The notes under the pieces: generated by a model
Told to the model about the DNA's origin: nothing
Database searches by the model: none
Seen by the model: the letters and a program-made list of their open reading frames with translations, nothing else
Shown: in pieces, positions 9,150-17,918 of the stretch
Numbering within the stretch: the first letter of the stretch is position 1
Layout of the letters: each line of letters starts with the position of its first letter
Program-made: the position numbers and the translations under genes
Assembly: GCF_018847375.1 (NCBI RefSeq)
Contig: NZ_CP072036.1
Coordinates: forward strand, 2,418,001-2,482,000
Direction of reading: 5' to 3'
DNA: 64,000 nt
From: Akkermansia massiliensis
Lineage (GTDB): Bacteria > Verrucomicrobiota > Verrucomicrobiia > Verrucomicrobiales > Akkermansiaceae

Positions 9150-10319
9150 ATGAACTGGCAGAACAAAATTGCGGAGCAGGTAAGCTCCATCCCCCGTTCC
9201 GGCATCCGGGAATTCTTTGACCTGGTCACGGGACGGACGGACATCATCTCCCTGGGCGTAGGGGAACCGGACTTCGTCACGCCGTGGAACATCCGCGAGG
9301 CGGCCATTTACTCCCTGGAAAAAGGGCACACCTCCTACACTTCCAACTACGGATTGGAATCCCTGCGCCGTTCCATTGTCAAATATGTGGAAGGCTTCTT
9401 CCATGTAAAATACGACCCCCTGCATGAAGTGCTGGTGACGGTGGGCGTCAGTGAAGCCATTGACCTGGCTCTGCGCGCCGTGCTGAATCCGGGGGACGAG
9501 GTGCTTTACCACGAACCCTGCTACGTCTCCTACGCACCCAGCGTGAACATGGCCTATGGCGTGGCTACCGCCGTGCCTACGAGCAAGCAGGATATGTTTG
9601 CCCTGAATCCGGCCGTGCTGGAAGCCTCCATTACGCCCCGGACCAAGGTGCTGATGCTCAACTTTCCCACCAATCCGACCGGAGCGGTGGCTCCTGTGGA
9701 AACGCTCAAGGAAATTGCCCGCCTCTGCATCAAGAACGACCTCATTGTGCTGACGGATGAAATTTACAGTGAACTGCGTTACGACGGCAAGCCGCATGTT
9801 TCCATCGCCACCCTGCCGGGCATGAAGGAACGCACGCTGCTGCTGCACGGCTTTTCCAAGGCATTTGCCATGACGGGCTTCCGCCTGGGTTATGCCTGCG
9901 GGCCGGAACCGCTCATCTCCGCCATGATGAAAATTCACCAGTACTCCATGCTCTGCGCGCCCATCACTTCCCAGGAGGCGGCTATTGAAGCACTGGAAAA
10001 CGGAACCTCCGCCATGATGAAAATGCGGGAAAGCTACCGTCAGCGCCGGGACTTCCTGGTGAAGCGGTTCAATGAAATCGGCATGGACTGCCATTTGCCC
10101 GGCGGCGCATTCTACGCCTTCCCGGACATTTCCAAATTCGGCCTTTCCAGCAAGGAATTTGCCACGCGCCTGCTGATGGAAGAGCAGGTGGCCGCCGTGC
10201 CCGGTACCGCTTTCGGTGCAAGCGGGGAAGGCTTCCTGCGCTGCTGCTATGCGACTGCCTTTGACCAGATCAAGGAAGCCTGCAACCGCATGGAGCGTTT
10301 CGTGAAAACTCTTTCCTGA
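9150..10319 (+). CDS. class I/II pyridoxal-phosphate aminotransferase
   Basis: The 389-residue length and motifs fit fold-type I aminotransferases: SLGVGEPDF near the start, HTSYTSNYGLESLR, the NFPTNPTGA loop that contacts cofactor, DEIYSELRY (Asp to the pyridine nitrogen, Tyr to O3') and GFSKAFAMTGFRLGY with the Schiff-base lysine. The closest relatives in style are aspartate/aromatic or MalY/PatB-adjacent enzymes annotated as acyl-CoA or alanine aminotransferases; substrate cannot be assigned. Its pairing with an Lrp-type regulator suggests amino-acid-responsive expression. Confidence 0.9.
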   Translation: MNWQNKIAEQVSSIPRSGIREFFDLVTGRTDIISLGVGEPDFVTPWNIREAAIYSLEKGHTSYTSNYGLESLRRSIVKYVEGFFHVKYDPLHEVLVTVGVSEAIDLALRAVLNPGDEVLYHEPCYVSYAPSVNMAYGVATAVPTSKQDMFALNPAVLEASITPRTKVLMLNFPTNPTGAVAPVETLKEIARLCIKNDLIVLTDEIYSELRYDGKPHVSIATLPGMKERTLLLHGFSKAFAMTGFRLGYACGPEPLISAMMKIHQYSMLCAPITSQEAAIEALENGTSAMMKMRESYRQRRDFLVKRFNEIGMDCHLPGGAFYAFPDISKFGLSSKEFATRLLMEEQVAAVPGTAFGASGEGFLRCCYATAFDQIKEACNRMERFVKTLS

Positions 10320-10332
10320 CCCCTCCGCGTCC

Positions 10333-11112
10333 ATGAACTCCGTCCCGGAGGCCTTGAAAACAAGGGCGTACGTAGCGCCGTTTGCGGTGTTCATGGGCTT
10401 TACCCTGCTGTGGCAGCTTGGCGGGCCGTTCCTGGAATGGAACCACCCCGCCGCCGCCTGGTGGAGAAGGGCGCCGGAGCAATGGCTGTACCCTGTGCAG
10501 GCCATCGTCTGCTTTGTCCTGCTCCTGTGGTGGAGAAAAGCCATTGACTGGGACTGGAAATGGAAACCCGCCGCATGGGGAATCCTCTTCGGCGTGCTGG
10601 GCATCCTGTGCTGGCTGGCCCCTACGATGGCGGCGGACCGTCTGCCGGGCGGTCCGGATGCATGGTTTGGCCACCCCTCCTGGCCATGGTACCGGTACCT
10701 GCTGGGAATTGACATGCGCCCGGAAGGCTTTGATCCCGGCGTCGTCTTTGCCCCGGATTCCTGGAGCTGGCTGGCGGCGCTGGTCCTGCGCTTCTTCCGT
10801 GCCGTGGTGGTGGTGGCGCTGGTGGAGGAACTCTTCTGGCGCGGTTATCTGATGCGCCTGATGGTGAACCTGGACCATCCCTGGAAAATCCCCTTCGGCA
10901 CGCATAGCTGGAAAGCGTACTGGGTGACCACTCTCTGTTTCATGGCCGTGCACCAGCCTGTGGACTACTGCGGCGCCTTCATTTACGGTTCCTTGGCGTA
11001 CCTTCTTGCCGTGTGGCAGAAAAACCTGTGCGCCGTCATCGTCATGCATGCGGTGGCGAATGCGCTGCTGGGATGGGCCGCGCTGGAATGGGGCAAATAC
11101 GGACTGTGGTGA
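10333..11112 (+). CDS. CAAX prenyl protease-related membrane protein (CPBP family)
   Basis: The 259-residue product has about seven hydrophobic segments. Putative CPBP catalytic residues are present: VVALVEELFWRGYLMR (EExxxR), FMAVHQPVDY and VIMHAVANALLG (two conserved His). The overall arrangement resembles the group of CAAX-protease-related proteins found in genomes with exosortase and PEP-CTERM sorting. This window also encodes two PEP-CTERM proteins, so a role in surface-protein processing is reasonable, but its substrate is unknown. It follows the aminotransferase by 13 bases. Confidence 0.8.
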   Translation: MNSVPEALKTRAYVAPFAVFMGFTLLWQLGGPFLEWNHPAAAWWRRAPEQWLYPVQAIVCFVLLLWWRKAIDWDWKWKPAAWGILFGVLGILCWLAPTMAADRLPGGPDAWFGHPSWPWYRYLLGIDMRPEGFDPGVVFAPDSWSWLAALVLRFFRAVVVVALVEELFWRGYLMRLMVNLDHPWKIPFGTHSWKAYWVTTLCFMAVHQPVDYCGAFIYGSLAYLLAVWQKNLCAVIVMHAVANALLGWAALEWGKYGLW

Positions 11113-11155
11113 ATCCGGCGTTTACAGAAAGGAACTTCTTGGGTACATAGGGCCG

Positions 11156-11818
11156 ATGACTCCGGAAGAAGCGATAGAAATTTTGTGGGACTACCATCAT
11201 GTGAAGCAGGAGCTGCGCCCGGCGGACCTCATCTTCATCCTTGGCAGCAATGACGTGCGGGTGGCGGAATATGCGGCGGAACTCTATGCGCGGAAGCTGG
11301 CCCCTCTTCTCCTGTTTTCCGGCGGGGTGGGGCGGTTCACCGGGGAATGGGCCGTGCCGGAAGCGGAACTCTTTGCTGAGGCGGCCATGAAAAAGGGAGT
11401 GCCGGAAGACCGTATCCTCATTGAAAATAAATCTACCAACACCGGGGAAAACGTCCGCTTTTCCCGTACAATCCTGAAAAAGGCCGGCATCCCGGACCCT
11501 GCCAGCCTCATTGCCCTGCAAAAACCGTACATGGAGCGGCGTACGCTGGCTACGCTCCAGGCCCAGTGGCCGGAAGCGCAGGTGGCGGTCAGCTCCCCTC
11601 CCGTCACTTTCCGGGAATACTTGACCCCGGAACTGCCGCGGGAGCTGGTTGTCTCCGCCATGGTGGGGGACTTCCAGCGGATACTGGAATACCCCAGGCG
11701 CGGTTTTTCCACGGAACAACCTGTGACTCCGGAGGCGATGGAAGCCTTCCGCACGCTGGTGGAAGCTGGATATGACTCCCAGCTGCTCAAGGATGTGCCT
11801 CTCCCCTGGAATTCTTGA
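11156..11818 (+). CDS. YdcF/SanA-like DUF218 protein
   Basis: ATG 11156 begins MTPEEAIEILWDYHH; the frame is open further upstream but that part overlaps the protease gene and has no in-frame ATG near it. The 220-residue protein has the DUF218 Rossmann-like pattern: DLIFILGSNDVRVAEYAAELY, PLLLFSGGVGR, VPEDRILIENKSTNTGENVRFS and LIALQKPYMERRTLAT. The family includes YdcF, reported to bind S-adenosylmethionine, and SanA, an envelope factor; no reaction is established for this member. Confidence 0.82.
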   Translation: MTPEEAIEILWDYHHVKQELRPADLIFILGSNDVRVAEYAAELYARKLAPLLLFSGGVGRFTGEWAVPEAELFAEAAMKKGVPEDRILIENKSTNTGENVRFSRTILKKAGIPDPASLIALQKPYMERRTLATLQAQWPEAQVAVSSPPVTFREYLTPELPRELVVSAMVGDFQRILEYPRRGFSTEQPVTPEAMEAFRTLVEAGYDSQLLKDVPLPWNS

Positions 11819-11901
11819 GAAGACACGCTTTTTGCTTTCACTGGCCGCTGATTGCGGTCATCAATACAACCCGCATAGCCAACCCAATTATAGATATTAT
11901 C

Positions 11902-13479
11902 ATGGCAGACAGAACCAATACAGATCCCGCCCGAATGGAGAAAATCGTGAGCCTCTGCAAAAGGCGGGGTTTCATCTTCCAGGCAGCTGAAATATATGGC
12001 GGTCTGAATGGTTGCTGGGACTACGGTCCCATGGGGGTGGAACTCAAGCGCAACCTCAAGGAATACTGGTGGCGCAAAAACGTGCAGGAGCGCGACGATG
12101 TGGTCGGCATGGACGGTTCCATCCTGACGCATAACTCCGTACTGGTGGCATCCGGCCATGTGGGCGGATTCTCCGACCCGATGTGCGACTGCCTGCTGAC
12201 CAAGGAACGCCTGCGCGCCGACCAGGTGCCGGCCCAGAGCGGCATGGGATTTTTCTACACCGGAGCCGCTAAAAAGGACGGCTCCTGGAGCATGGAAAAG
12301 GAATACTCCGTGCTGGTGGACTCAGAAAAACAGGCGGACAAGGCCCGCAAGACTGCGGCCCAGTACTATGCCCAGCTGGCTGGCAAGGACGTCTCCCACA
12401 AGGAAATGGAACTGAAAGGCGAGCGCATGGAGGCCATAACGGACTCCACCATGTACAACCCCGCCAATGGTTCCCTGCTGACGGAAGCCCGTGAATTCAA
12501 CCTCATGTTCAAGACGACCATCGGAGCCACCTCCGATGAAAACGATCCCAATGCCACTGGCTGGCTGCGCCCGGAAACGGCCCAGTCCATCTTCTGCCAA
12601 TACAAGAACATCCTGGACAGCTCCCGCGTGAAGCTCCCCTTCGGGATCGCCCAGATCGGCAAATCCTTCCGCAACGAAATCAACCCGCGCAACTTCACCT
12701 TCCGTTCCCGCGAATTCGAACAAATGGAAATCGAATACTTCTGCCGGCCGGAAGACGGTCTGCGCCTGGTGGATGAATGGCTGGAACACCGCCTCTGCTT
12801 CTATGACGAAGTGGGCGTGCCGCGCGAACACATCCATATTCTGGACGTTCCGGACGGCGAACGAGCCTTCTACTCCAAGAAAACCTATGACCTGGAATAC
12901 GAATTCCCGTTTGGCATCCAGGAACTGGAAGGCATTGCCTACCGCACGGACTATGACCTGAGCTGTCACCAGAAAGGTTCCGGACGCCCGTTGGAATACT
13001 TTGACGAAGAAACGCGGGAAAAATTCATTCCCCATGTGGTGGAACCCTCCGCCGGGTGTGACCGCACCATTCTGGCCATCATCTGTGAAGCTTATGATGA
13101 AGAAGAACTGGTGGATGACAAAGGCAAGAAAGACGTCCGTACCGTGCTCCGCTTTGTGCCCCGGATGGCTCCCATCAAGGCCGCTATTTTCCCGCTGCTC
13201 AAGAAAAACGAGGAACAGGTGCGCATCGCCCGGGAAATTGAAAAAACGCTCCAGCCGTGGATGCCCGTATTCTATGATGAAACGGGAGCCGTCGGCCGCC
13301 GCTACCGCCGCCAGGATGAAGTGGGTACACCTTTCTGTATCACGGTGGACTTTGAAACCCTTGGGGAAAACGATGCCTCCCTCAAGGACACGGTAACTAT
13401 TCGCCACCGCGACTCCATGGAACAGGAACGCGTCGCCATCAAGGACCTGTTGCACTGGCTCATTGCCCGTGTGCGTTAA
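11902..13479 (+). CDS. glyQS: glycine--tRNA ligase, dimeric class II type
   Basis: ATG 11902 gives 525 residues starting MADRTNTDPARMEKIVSLC. This is the single-chain alpha2 enzyme, not the bacterial alpha2-beta2 form. Features include IYGGLNGCWDYGPMGVELK (motif 1 region), LRPETAQSIFCQYKNI, FGIAQIGKSFRNEINPRNFTFRSREFEQME (motif 2) and FIPHVVEPSAGCDRTILAI (motif 3), followed by a C-terminal anticodon-binding domain with PFCITVDFETL. It charges tRNA-Gly with glycine. A terminator follows at 13518-13549. Confidence 0.95.
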   Translation: MADRTNTDPARMEKIVSLCKRRGFIFQAAEIYGGLNGCWDYGPMGVELKRNLKEYWWRKNVQERDDVVGMDGSILTHNSVLVASGHVGGFSDPMCDCLLTKERLRADQVPAQSGMGFFYTGAAKKDGSWSMEKEYSVLVDSEKQADKARKTAAQYYAQLAGKDVSHKEMELKGERMEAITDSTMYNPANGSLLTEAREFNLMFKTTIGATSDENDPNATGWLRPETAQSIFCQYKNILDSSRVKLPFGIAQIGKSFRNEINPRNFTFRSREFEQMEIEYFCRPEDGLRLVDEWLEHRLCFYDEVGVPREHIHILDVPDGERAFYSKKTYDLEYEFPFGIQELEGIAYRTDYDLSCHQKGSGRPLEYFDEETREKFIPHVVEPSAGCDRTILAIICEAYDEEELVDDKGKKDVRTVLRFVPRMAPIKAAIFPLLKKNEEQVRIAREIEKTLQPWMPVFYDETGAVGRRYRRQDEVGTPFCITVDFETLGENDASLKDTVTIRHRDSMEQERVAIKDLLHWLIARVR

Positions 13480-13517
13480 CGGCGCCTTTGACAGCCGCCG
13501 ATGCCGGAAAACACTTC

Positions 13518-13549
13518 AAGGCCACTCCATTAATATGGAGCGGCCTTTT
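13518..13549 (+). terminator. intrinsic terminator after glyQS
   Basis: AAGGCC-A-CTCCAT (13518-13530) pairs with ATGGAG-C-GGCCTT (13535-13547), one mismatch, four-base loop, ending in a T run at 13546-13549. It separates glyQS from the CRISPR leader. Confidence 0.7.
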
Positions 13550-13859
13550 GATTTCAAAATGGCTGTGGAGAAAAAGTTGCTGGACGATGGACCCTTGACC
13601 ATCTAGCATCAAAAACAGGTTGGTGAACCAGATGGGAATCAGCAATTCCAAAATGAATTGCTGAACCGATAAACTGTTTGCGCCAACCTCAAGCTCACAG
13701 AAATTCCCCGGGAGATCGGCGATTTCTGTAAGTCCTTGAAATCAGTAGATTGACATTCTTTCCAATAAAATATAAGGGGGTAAGGAATATGCATCTTGAA
13801 AGAGGTTGGCGCAAAGGGCTGTTTGTACCACTAACTTTCAATGCATATTCCCTTCCGCC
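13550..13859 (+). promoter_or_regulatory. CRISPR leader region with several inverted repeats
   Basis: This 310-base non-coding stretch precedes the first repeat on the side expected for a leader, because the repeat ends in ATTGAAAC on the forward strand. It contains AGCAATTC...GAATTGCT (13641-13662), a 14-base perfect pair TTTGCGCCAACCTC (13677-13690) and its complement (13802-13815), and a pair GGAATATGCAT / ATGCATATTCC placed just before repeat 1. The 3' dyad may be an adaptation or promoter element; no promoter is certain. Confidence 0.6.
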
Positions 13860-14864
13860 GTCGCACCCTCACGGGTGCGTGGATTGAAACGTTAGTTTTC
13901 CTCTGCTCTGAAAGTTGCTTGGCCGGTCGCACCCTCACGGGTGCGTGGATTGAAACCTCCAACGGCGTCCAACTGGTGCATGTCATCCAGGTCGCACCCT
14001 CACGGGTGCGTGGATTGAAACTTTCAGTGCCATATTTTTAGTTTAGTTTAGTTTGGTCGCACCCTCACGGGTGCGTGGATTGAAACTCGCAGTACATTAA
14101 CAATATGTCCCGCTCCGCAGGTCGCACCCTCACGGGTGCGTGGATTGAAACTACGCTTTCCCCGGTATCGACGCCGATATAACAGGTCGCACCCTCACGG
14201 GTGCGTGGATTGAAACTGGAAGCCGGAGCGCGGTATCGTCAAACCAGCTTGTCGCACCCTCACGGGTGCGTGGATTGAAACGCCAGGTCCTCCTTACTCT
14301 CGATTTTGACGCGGGTCGCACCCTCACGGGTGCGTGGATTGAAACGATGTGCGGACAGTCCTCGTATTTGACCCGGATTGTCGCACCCTCACGGGTGCGT
14401 GGATTGAAACGCCAGGTCCTCCTTACTCTCGATTTTGACGCGGGTCGCACCCTCACGGGTGCGTGGATTGAAACGATGTGCGGACAGTCCTCGTATTTGA
14501 CCCGGATTGTCGCACCCTCACGGGTGCGTGGATTGAAACCTGTAGAACTGGTTAGAACTGGTAAGAAAAACTTGTCGCACCCTCACGGGTGCGTGGATTG
14601 AAACGGCAATAATGTGCCTGCTTGTTTGTGTGCTCTAAGTCGCACCCTCACGGGTGCGTGGATTGAAACCAGAAGAGCAGCAGGCCTTTGCCGCAGCCGA
14701 AAGGTCGCACCCTCACGGGTGCGTGGATTGAAACCAGTTTTTGGCCTGCTCCCTGGCGACAGTCCGCAGTCGCACCCTCACGGGTGCGTGGATTGAAACG
14801 ATGGTGTTGCCCGTCACCTTGGTGTTCTTCCGCGTCGCACCCTCACGGGTGCGTGGATTGAAAC
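13860..14864 (+). CRISPR. CRISPR array, type I-C-like repeat, 16 full repeats
   Basis: Sixteen identical 31-base repeats begin at 13860, 13926, 13991, 14056, 14121, 14186, 14251, 14315, 14380, 14444, 14509, 14574, 14639, 14704, 14769 and 14834. The repeat starts GTCGCACCCTCACGGGTGCG and ends TGGATTGAAAC; CGCACCC and GGGTGCG form a seven-base stem, as in type I-C repeats. Spacers are 33-35 bases (mostly 34). Two neighbouring spacers (14282-14314, 14346-14379) are repeated exactly at 14411-14443 and 14475-14508. A sixteenth spacer (14865-14898) follows, then a truncated repeat at 14899. No cas gene is in the window. Confidence 0.97.
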
Positions 14865-14898
14865 TTTGTTGAGCGGGTTTCACGATCCTGTGTTGGCC

Positions 14899-14906
14899 GT
14901 CGCACC
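14899..14906 (+). repeat. truncated CRISPR repeat at the prophage junction
   Basis: GTCGCACC matches the first eight bases of the repeat and is positioned 34 bases after the last full repeat, exactly where repeat 17 should start. Phage end sequence TGTAACGTCG follows directly. Confidence 0.8.
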
Positions 14907-14954
14907 TGTAACGTCGCAGCGCATCGTAGAAAAATTATCAAGCATCGTGGAAAA
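14907..14954 (+). repeat. left end of the Mu-like prophage with two transposase-binding-like motifs
   Basis: The end starts TGTAACGTCG. GCATCGTAGAAAA lies at 14921-14933 and GCATCGTGGAAAA at 14942-14954; the second belongs to the 22-bp stretch repeated in inverted form at the right end. Mu transposase also recognises several 22-bp sites at each end, so this fits. Confidence 0.75.
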
Positions 14955-15033
14955 ACGCCCTTGAACGTCTGCCCGCTGCATCCCCATTGCAACCTGGTTG
15001 CACCTCCCTTGAAAACGGCTTGAACTGGCCTCC

Positions 15034-15750
15034 CTACTCCCCGATCACGTCCCTGGCGGCCAACTCGTCAAATACGCGAATGAATTCTGCTGCGTCCATC
15101 TGCTGCCGGGGCATGTGAAGAGTGCCCAGCGTCACCACGTCCAGCCGGTCATATTTGGCTACTGCCGGCATCGTTGGCCAGCGGTAGGCCGCCCAGCGCC
15201 CCTCCGGCCGTGATGCCGCCCAGGGCCGCTCTATATGAAGCGGAACCCCTGCGGCCATGGCCAGGCGTCCCGTTGCTATATCCTCCGGATCGTCACCCCC
15301 AATGGGCAGCCGGTCCAGAACTGCAAGCATCCGGCGCAACGCGGACCCCGTGAACCCATAGCACAGGCCGCACATGATCCGTCCGTCGCAGCAGCTGCCG
15401 AACCCTTCCGCACCCGCCGCTAGCATCCGGCGCACAGGTCCGTCAGAACGCAATGCCGTGTCGGCATCCAGCTTGATGGCTACATCGTCATCGGCTGTGC
15501 CGTCCAGCAACGTCGCCAGGATGCCACGCACACAGGAACTGCCGTTGAGGTTGCCGCGCCGTGGAAAATCCGTCTGCACATACCTGGCACCCAGGGCTTG
15601 CATTTGGGAGGCCACCTCTGCCGTGACCGGATCGTGTCCATCATCGGCCACCGTTACAGCGGCATCCGGCAAACGCCGGCGCACGCAACGCAATGCCGCC
15701 AGAGATAGCGCCGCATCACGATTGAAAGTTAAAATGGTAGTTCTGATCAT
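15034..15750 (-). CDS. putative GT-A fold glycosyltransferase encoded by the prophage
   Basis: The 238-residue protein starts MIRTTILTFNRDAALSLAAL, typical of a GT2-like nucleotide-binding strand, continues with VTVADDGHDPVT and contains VAIKLDADTALRS, a DxD metal-binding motif. The middle has a Cys-rich GSCCDGRIMCGLCYGF segment. It is the last gene of the leftward late operon, 15 bases after the tail hub candidate, and its only neighbours downstream are the phage left end. It might glycosylate a virion protein, host surface glycan or DNA; the sequence does not tell. The fold assignment is from motifs only. Confidence 0.6.
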   Translation of the reverse strand: MIRTTILTFNRDAALSLAALRCVRRRLPDAAVTVADDGHDPVTAEVASQMQALGARYVQTDFPRRGNLNGSSCVRGILATLLDGTADDDVAIKLDADTALRSDGPVRRMLAAGAEGFGSCCDGRIMCGLCYGFTGSALRRMLAVLDRLPIGGDDPEDIATGRLAMAAGVPLHIERPWAASRPEGRWAAYRWPTMPAVAKYDRLDVVTLGTLHMPRQQMDAAEFIRVFDELAARDVIGE

Positions 15751-15764
15751 CGTTGTTCTATTTT

Positions 15765-17918
15765 TCAGGCTGGGCCATAGGGATAATTGGAACCGCCATG
15801 AACGGGAATCTGGATGGAACCCAGTTCATACTGGATGACTTCATGGTCAGGTGTAATCGTGGCCAGGTGGAAGGAGTAATAAAACTCTTCCCCGTCCGGT
15901 TCTTCCGGTTGGAGGCGCAAAGGATTCACCTGACCTTGCGAATACGCTACCGTGCTGCCCTGGTACTTGCCTTTGCCGCTGAACCTCACATTGAGCCAAA
16001 TTTCCCCGCTGGTAACGGCCCCCTTGTACCAGTCTCCCTCGGTAGGTTCCGGGGCGGCGTTGCAGAACGTCGTCCCGTTGAGAAGCAGTAGCCCCGGCCG
16101 CAACCGATAGCCGGTCACGGTAGTATTATCGTCATCCCAGTCCAGGACAACCTGGAACCCAAAACCAGCCGGACGGTCGGGAGCCTCATTCCAAATAACC
16201 TCCCCCTCCGGCCCGATGGTAGGGGCCTCCGGTGATTTGTAGGCATTATCGTCGTATTGTATAGTCAGGATTGGGTTATCCTGCTGATCATCTTGGTCCA
16301 GCACATCTTGGCCAGATTGCAGGGACTTGGCGCGGTCCAGCATGTCCTGTAGTGACAAATGCGCTGGCACCCCTGTGTTAATAGACGTGCTGCTGCCGGC
16401 TAAATCTACGCTTACCCCTTGCACCACGGTGGACATATCCACCCATTCCGCGCGGCCGCCCGTAATAGATAATTGACGACCTACCAACCCGGCGGGAGAC
16501 AAGGCACGCAATGACTGCAACGTCCCTTCCCAGGGAAGCTGCCGGGTAATCTCATAATAATCCCGCAGGACGCCGGTATAATCCGGCCATTCCTGCTCTG
16601 TGCCACCTGTGCCCGGCTTGTCCGGTATTGTGGAACCATCTTCCGGCCCCGTTGTCCCGGACTTGTCGGCCCTGTACCAGCGCTTGGGAGTGTTGACCGT
16701 GCGCCCCCTCCATGTCAGTTTGCTGTACCAGCGTTTTTGGCCGTTCACCACTTTTTGCTTTCCGAAAAGCAACTCAAAGCCCGGACGGGGCGGCACCGTG
16801 ATATAGACCTCCTGAGTCAGCAAGACATAACACCACTTGATGAGTTTACACACCGGCGACAAATCGCCCTTGAACAACTCATAAACCTGGGCGCTTTCCG
16901 CCGTGCTGTAATTGCTGGCATCGCTGGCCTTGTTTTTCAGGATGGTTTTTTTGACCGCCCCAAAGCGCGCTCCCGGAACCTCCGCCAGCTTGGGAACTTT
17001 TCCCTGCCACCACTCGGCAGCATCATCAGGTCCGGTGGGCAGCTTGTCGCCAAGAACCAGTATTTCGGGTTTAAGGAAAGCCCACATGGGAGACTCGGAG
17101 CTTGGCGGTTCTTCTTCCGTTTCATCCGTGTTGCCGGAAATGGCCATCTGTACGGTTACGCATCCCTCCTGGCGCAGGGAGGCCCCGCGCGGCCAAACCT
17201 GGGATTGATAGGCCATGCGCCCTGCCGTCAGCACCACCCCCACCGCAGGGGGAACCAGGTCATGGCGCGGGTCCAAATCTATGGCCGTCAGCAAATCCCC
17301 GGCGCGATCCAGCGTGACCACTGGAAGGCTGGCTCCATCTGCAACTCTGATCACGGGGGAAGAACCGGAATAATCAACCCAGCACACCATACCAGGGCGC
17401 GCCCCCAGCAGCTTGCGCAACACTCCCGCGTAAGTATCACATGCCAGCGCCGTGTCCCATACCCAGGCCGTGGAGGAAACGTCCACCTGAATGCCCACGT
17501 CCGCCCCCAGCAATCCATACTTGCGGGCATCTTCCAGGATACTGTTCACCGTGCGGGCAATATATATTTTGCGCGGCACGTCCACATCACTGCCGCCTGC
17601 TACATTGGCATTCAAGGCACCTTTCAGACTGCCGGAGGCATTAAAGCAGAGCGTCCCTTCCAGGGGCTTGAGAATGTCATGAACCTCTATATTCCACGCC
17701 CAGCTGTTACCGGAAAAGGAGGGGCGGCACCTCCGGACCGTTCCTTCCATGATAGTGACGCCGGACCATACGACGCGCACCGGTTCCTTGTAGTCATAAG
17801 GGGGCGGCTCATTTTTGCGGCGGATCATCTGCCGCCAGGAAACGCACATCGGCGTAAAATTTTGCCAACTGTAAGACGCATCTTCCAGGGCTTTATCTGT
17901 AAGTTCGATGATTTTCAT
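15765..17918 (-). CDS. phage tail protein, baseplate-hub candidate
   Basis: The 717-residue protein lies directly after the tape measure gene (start and stop overlap by four bases), the position of tail-tip or baseplate-hub proteins in many phages. The N-terminal part is strand-rich with many Trp (VVWSGVTIMEGTVRR, NSWAWNIEVHD), as in hub proteins derived from gpD/gp44-like folds. The C-terminal 150 residues are Gly/Asp-rich beta-type sequence. No specific family motif is identified, so the role rests mainly on size and position. Confidence 0.55.
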   Translation of the reverse strand: MKIIELTDKALEDASYSWQNFTPMCVSWRQMIRRKNEPPPYDYKEPVRVVWSGVTIMEGTVRRCRPSFSGNSWAWNIEVHDILKPLEGTLCFNASGSLKGALNANVAGGSDVDVPRKIYIARTVNSILEDARKYGLLGADVGIQVDVSSTAWVWDTALACDTYAGVLRKLLGARPGMVCWVDYSGSSPVIRVADGASLPVVTLDRAGDLLTAIDLDPRHDLVPPAVGVVLTAGRMAYQSQVWPRGASLRQEGCVTVQMAISGNTDETEEEPPSSESPMWAFLKPEILVLGDKLPTGPDDAAEWWQGKVPKLAEVPGARFGAVKKTILKNKASDASNYSTAESAQVYELFKGDLSPVCKLIKWCYVLLTQEVYITVPPRPGFELLFGKQKVVNGQKRWYSKLTWRGRTVNTPKRWYRADKSGTTGPEDGSTIPDKPGTGGTEQEWPDYTGVLRDYYEITRQLPWEGTLQSLRALSPAGLVGRQLSITGGRAEWVDMSTVVQGVSVDLAGSSTSINTGVPAHLSLQDMLDRAKSLQSGQDVLDQDDQQDNPILTIQYDDNAYKSPEAPTIGPEGEVIWNEAPDRPAGFGFQVVLDWDDDNTTVTGYRLRPGLLLLNGTTFCNAAPEPTEGDWYKGAVTSGEIWLNVRFSGKGKYQGSTVAYSQGQVNPLRLQPEEPDGEEFYYSFHLATITPDHEVIQYELGSIQIPVHGGSNYPYGPA

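Noticed and set aside
13841..14796. Short reading frames across the CRISPR array
   Set aside because: They arise from the repeats themselves (repeated Thr-Gly-Ala-Trp-Ile-Glu-Thr) and are not genes.
13860..14898. Spacers targeting the prophage or the remnant in this window
   Set aside because: I compared several spacers by eye with the phage genes and found no match; a BLAST search is required to exclude it.
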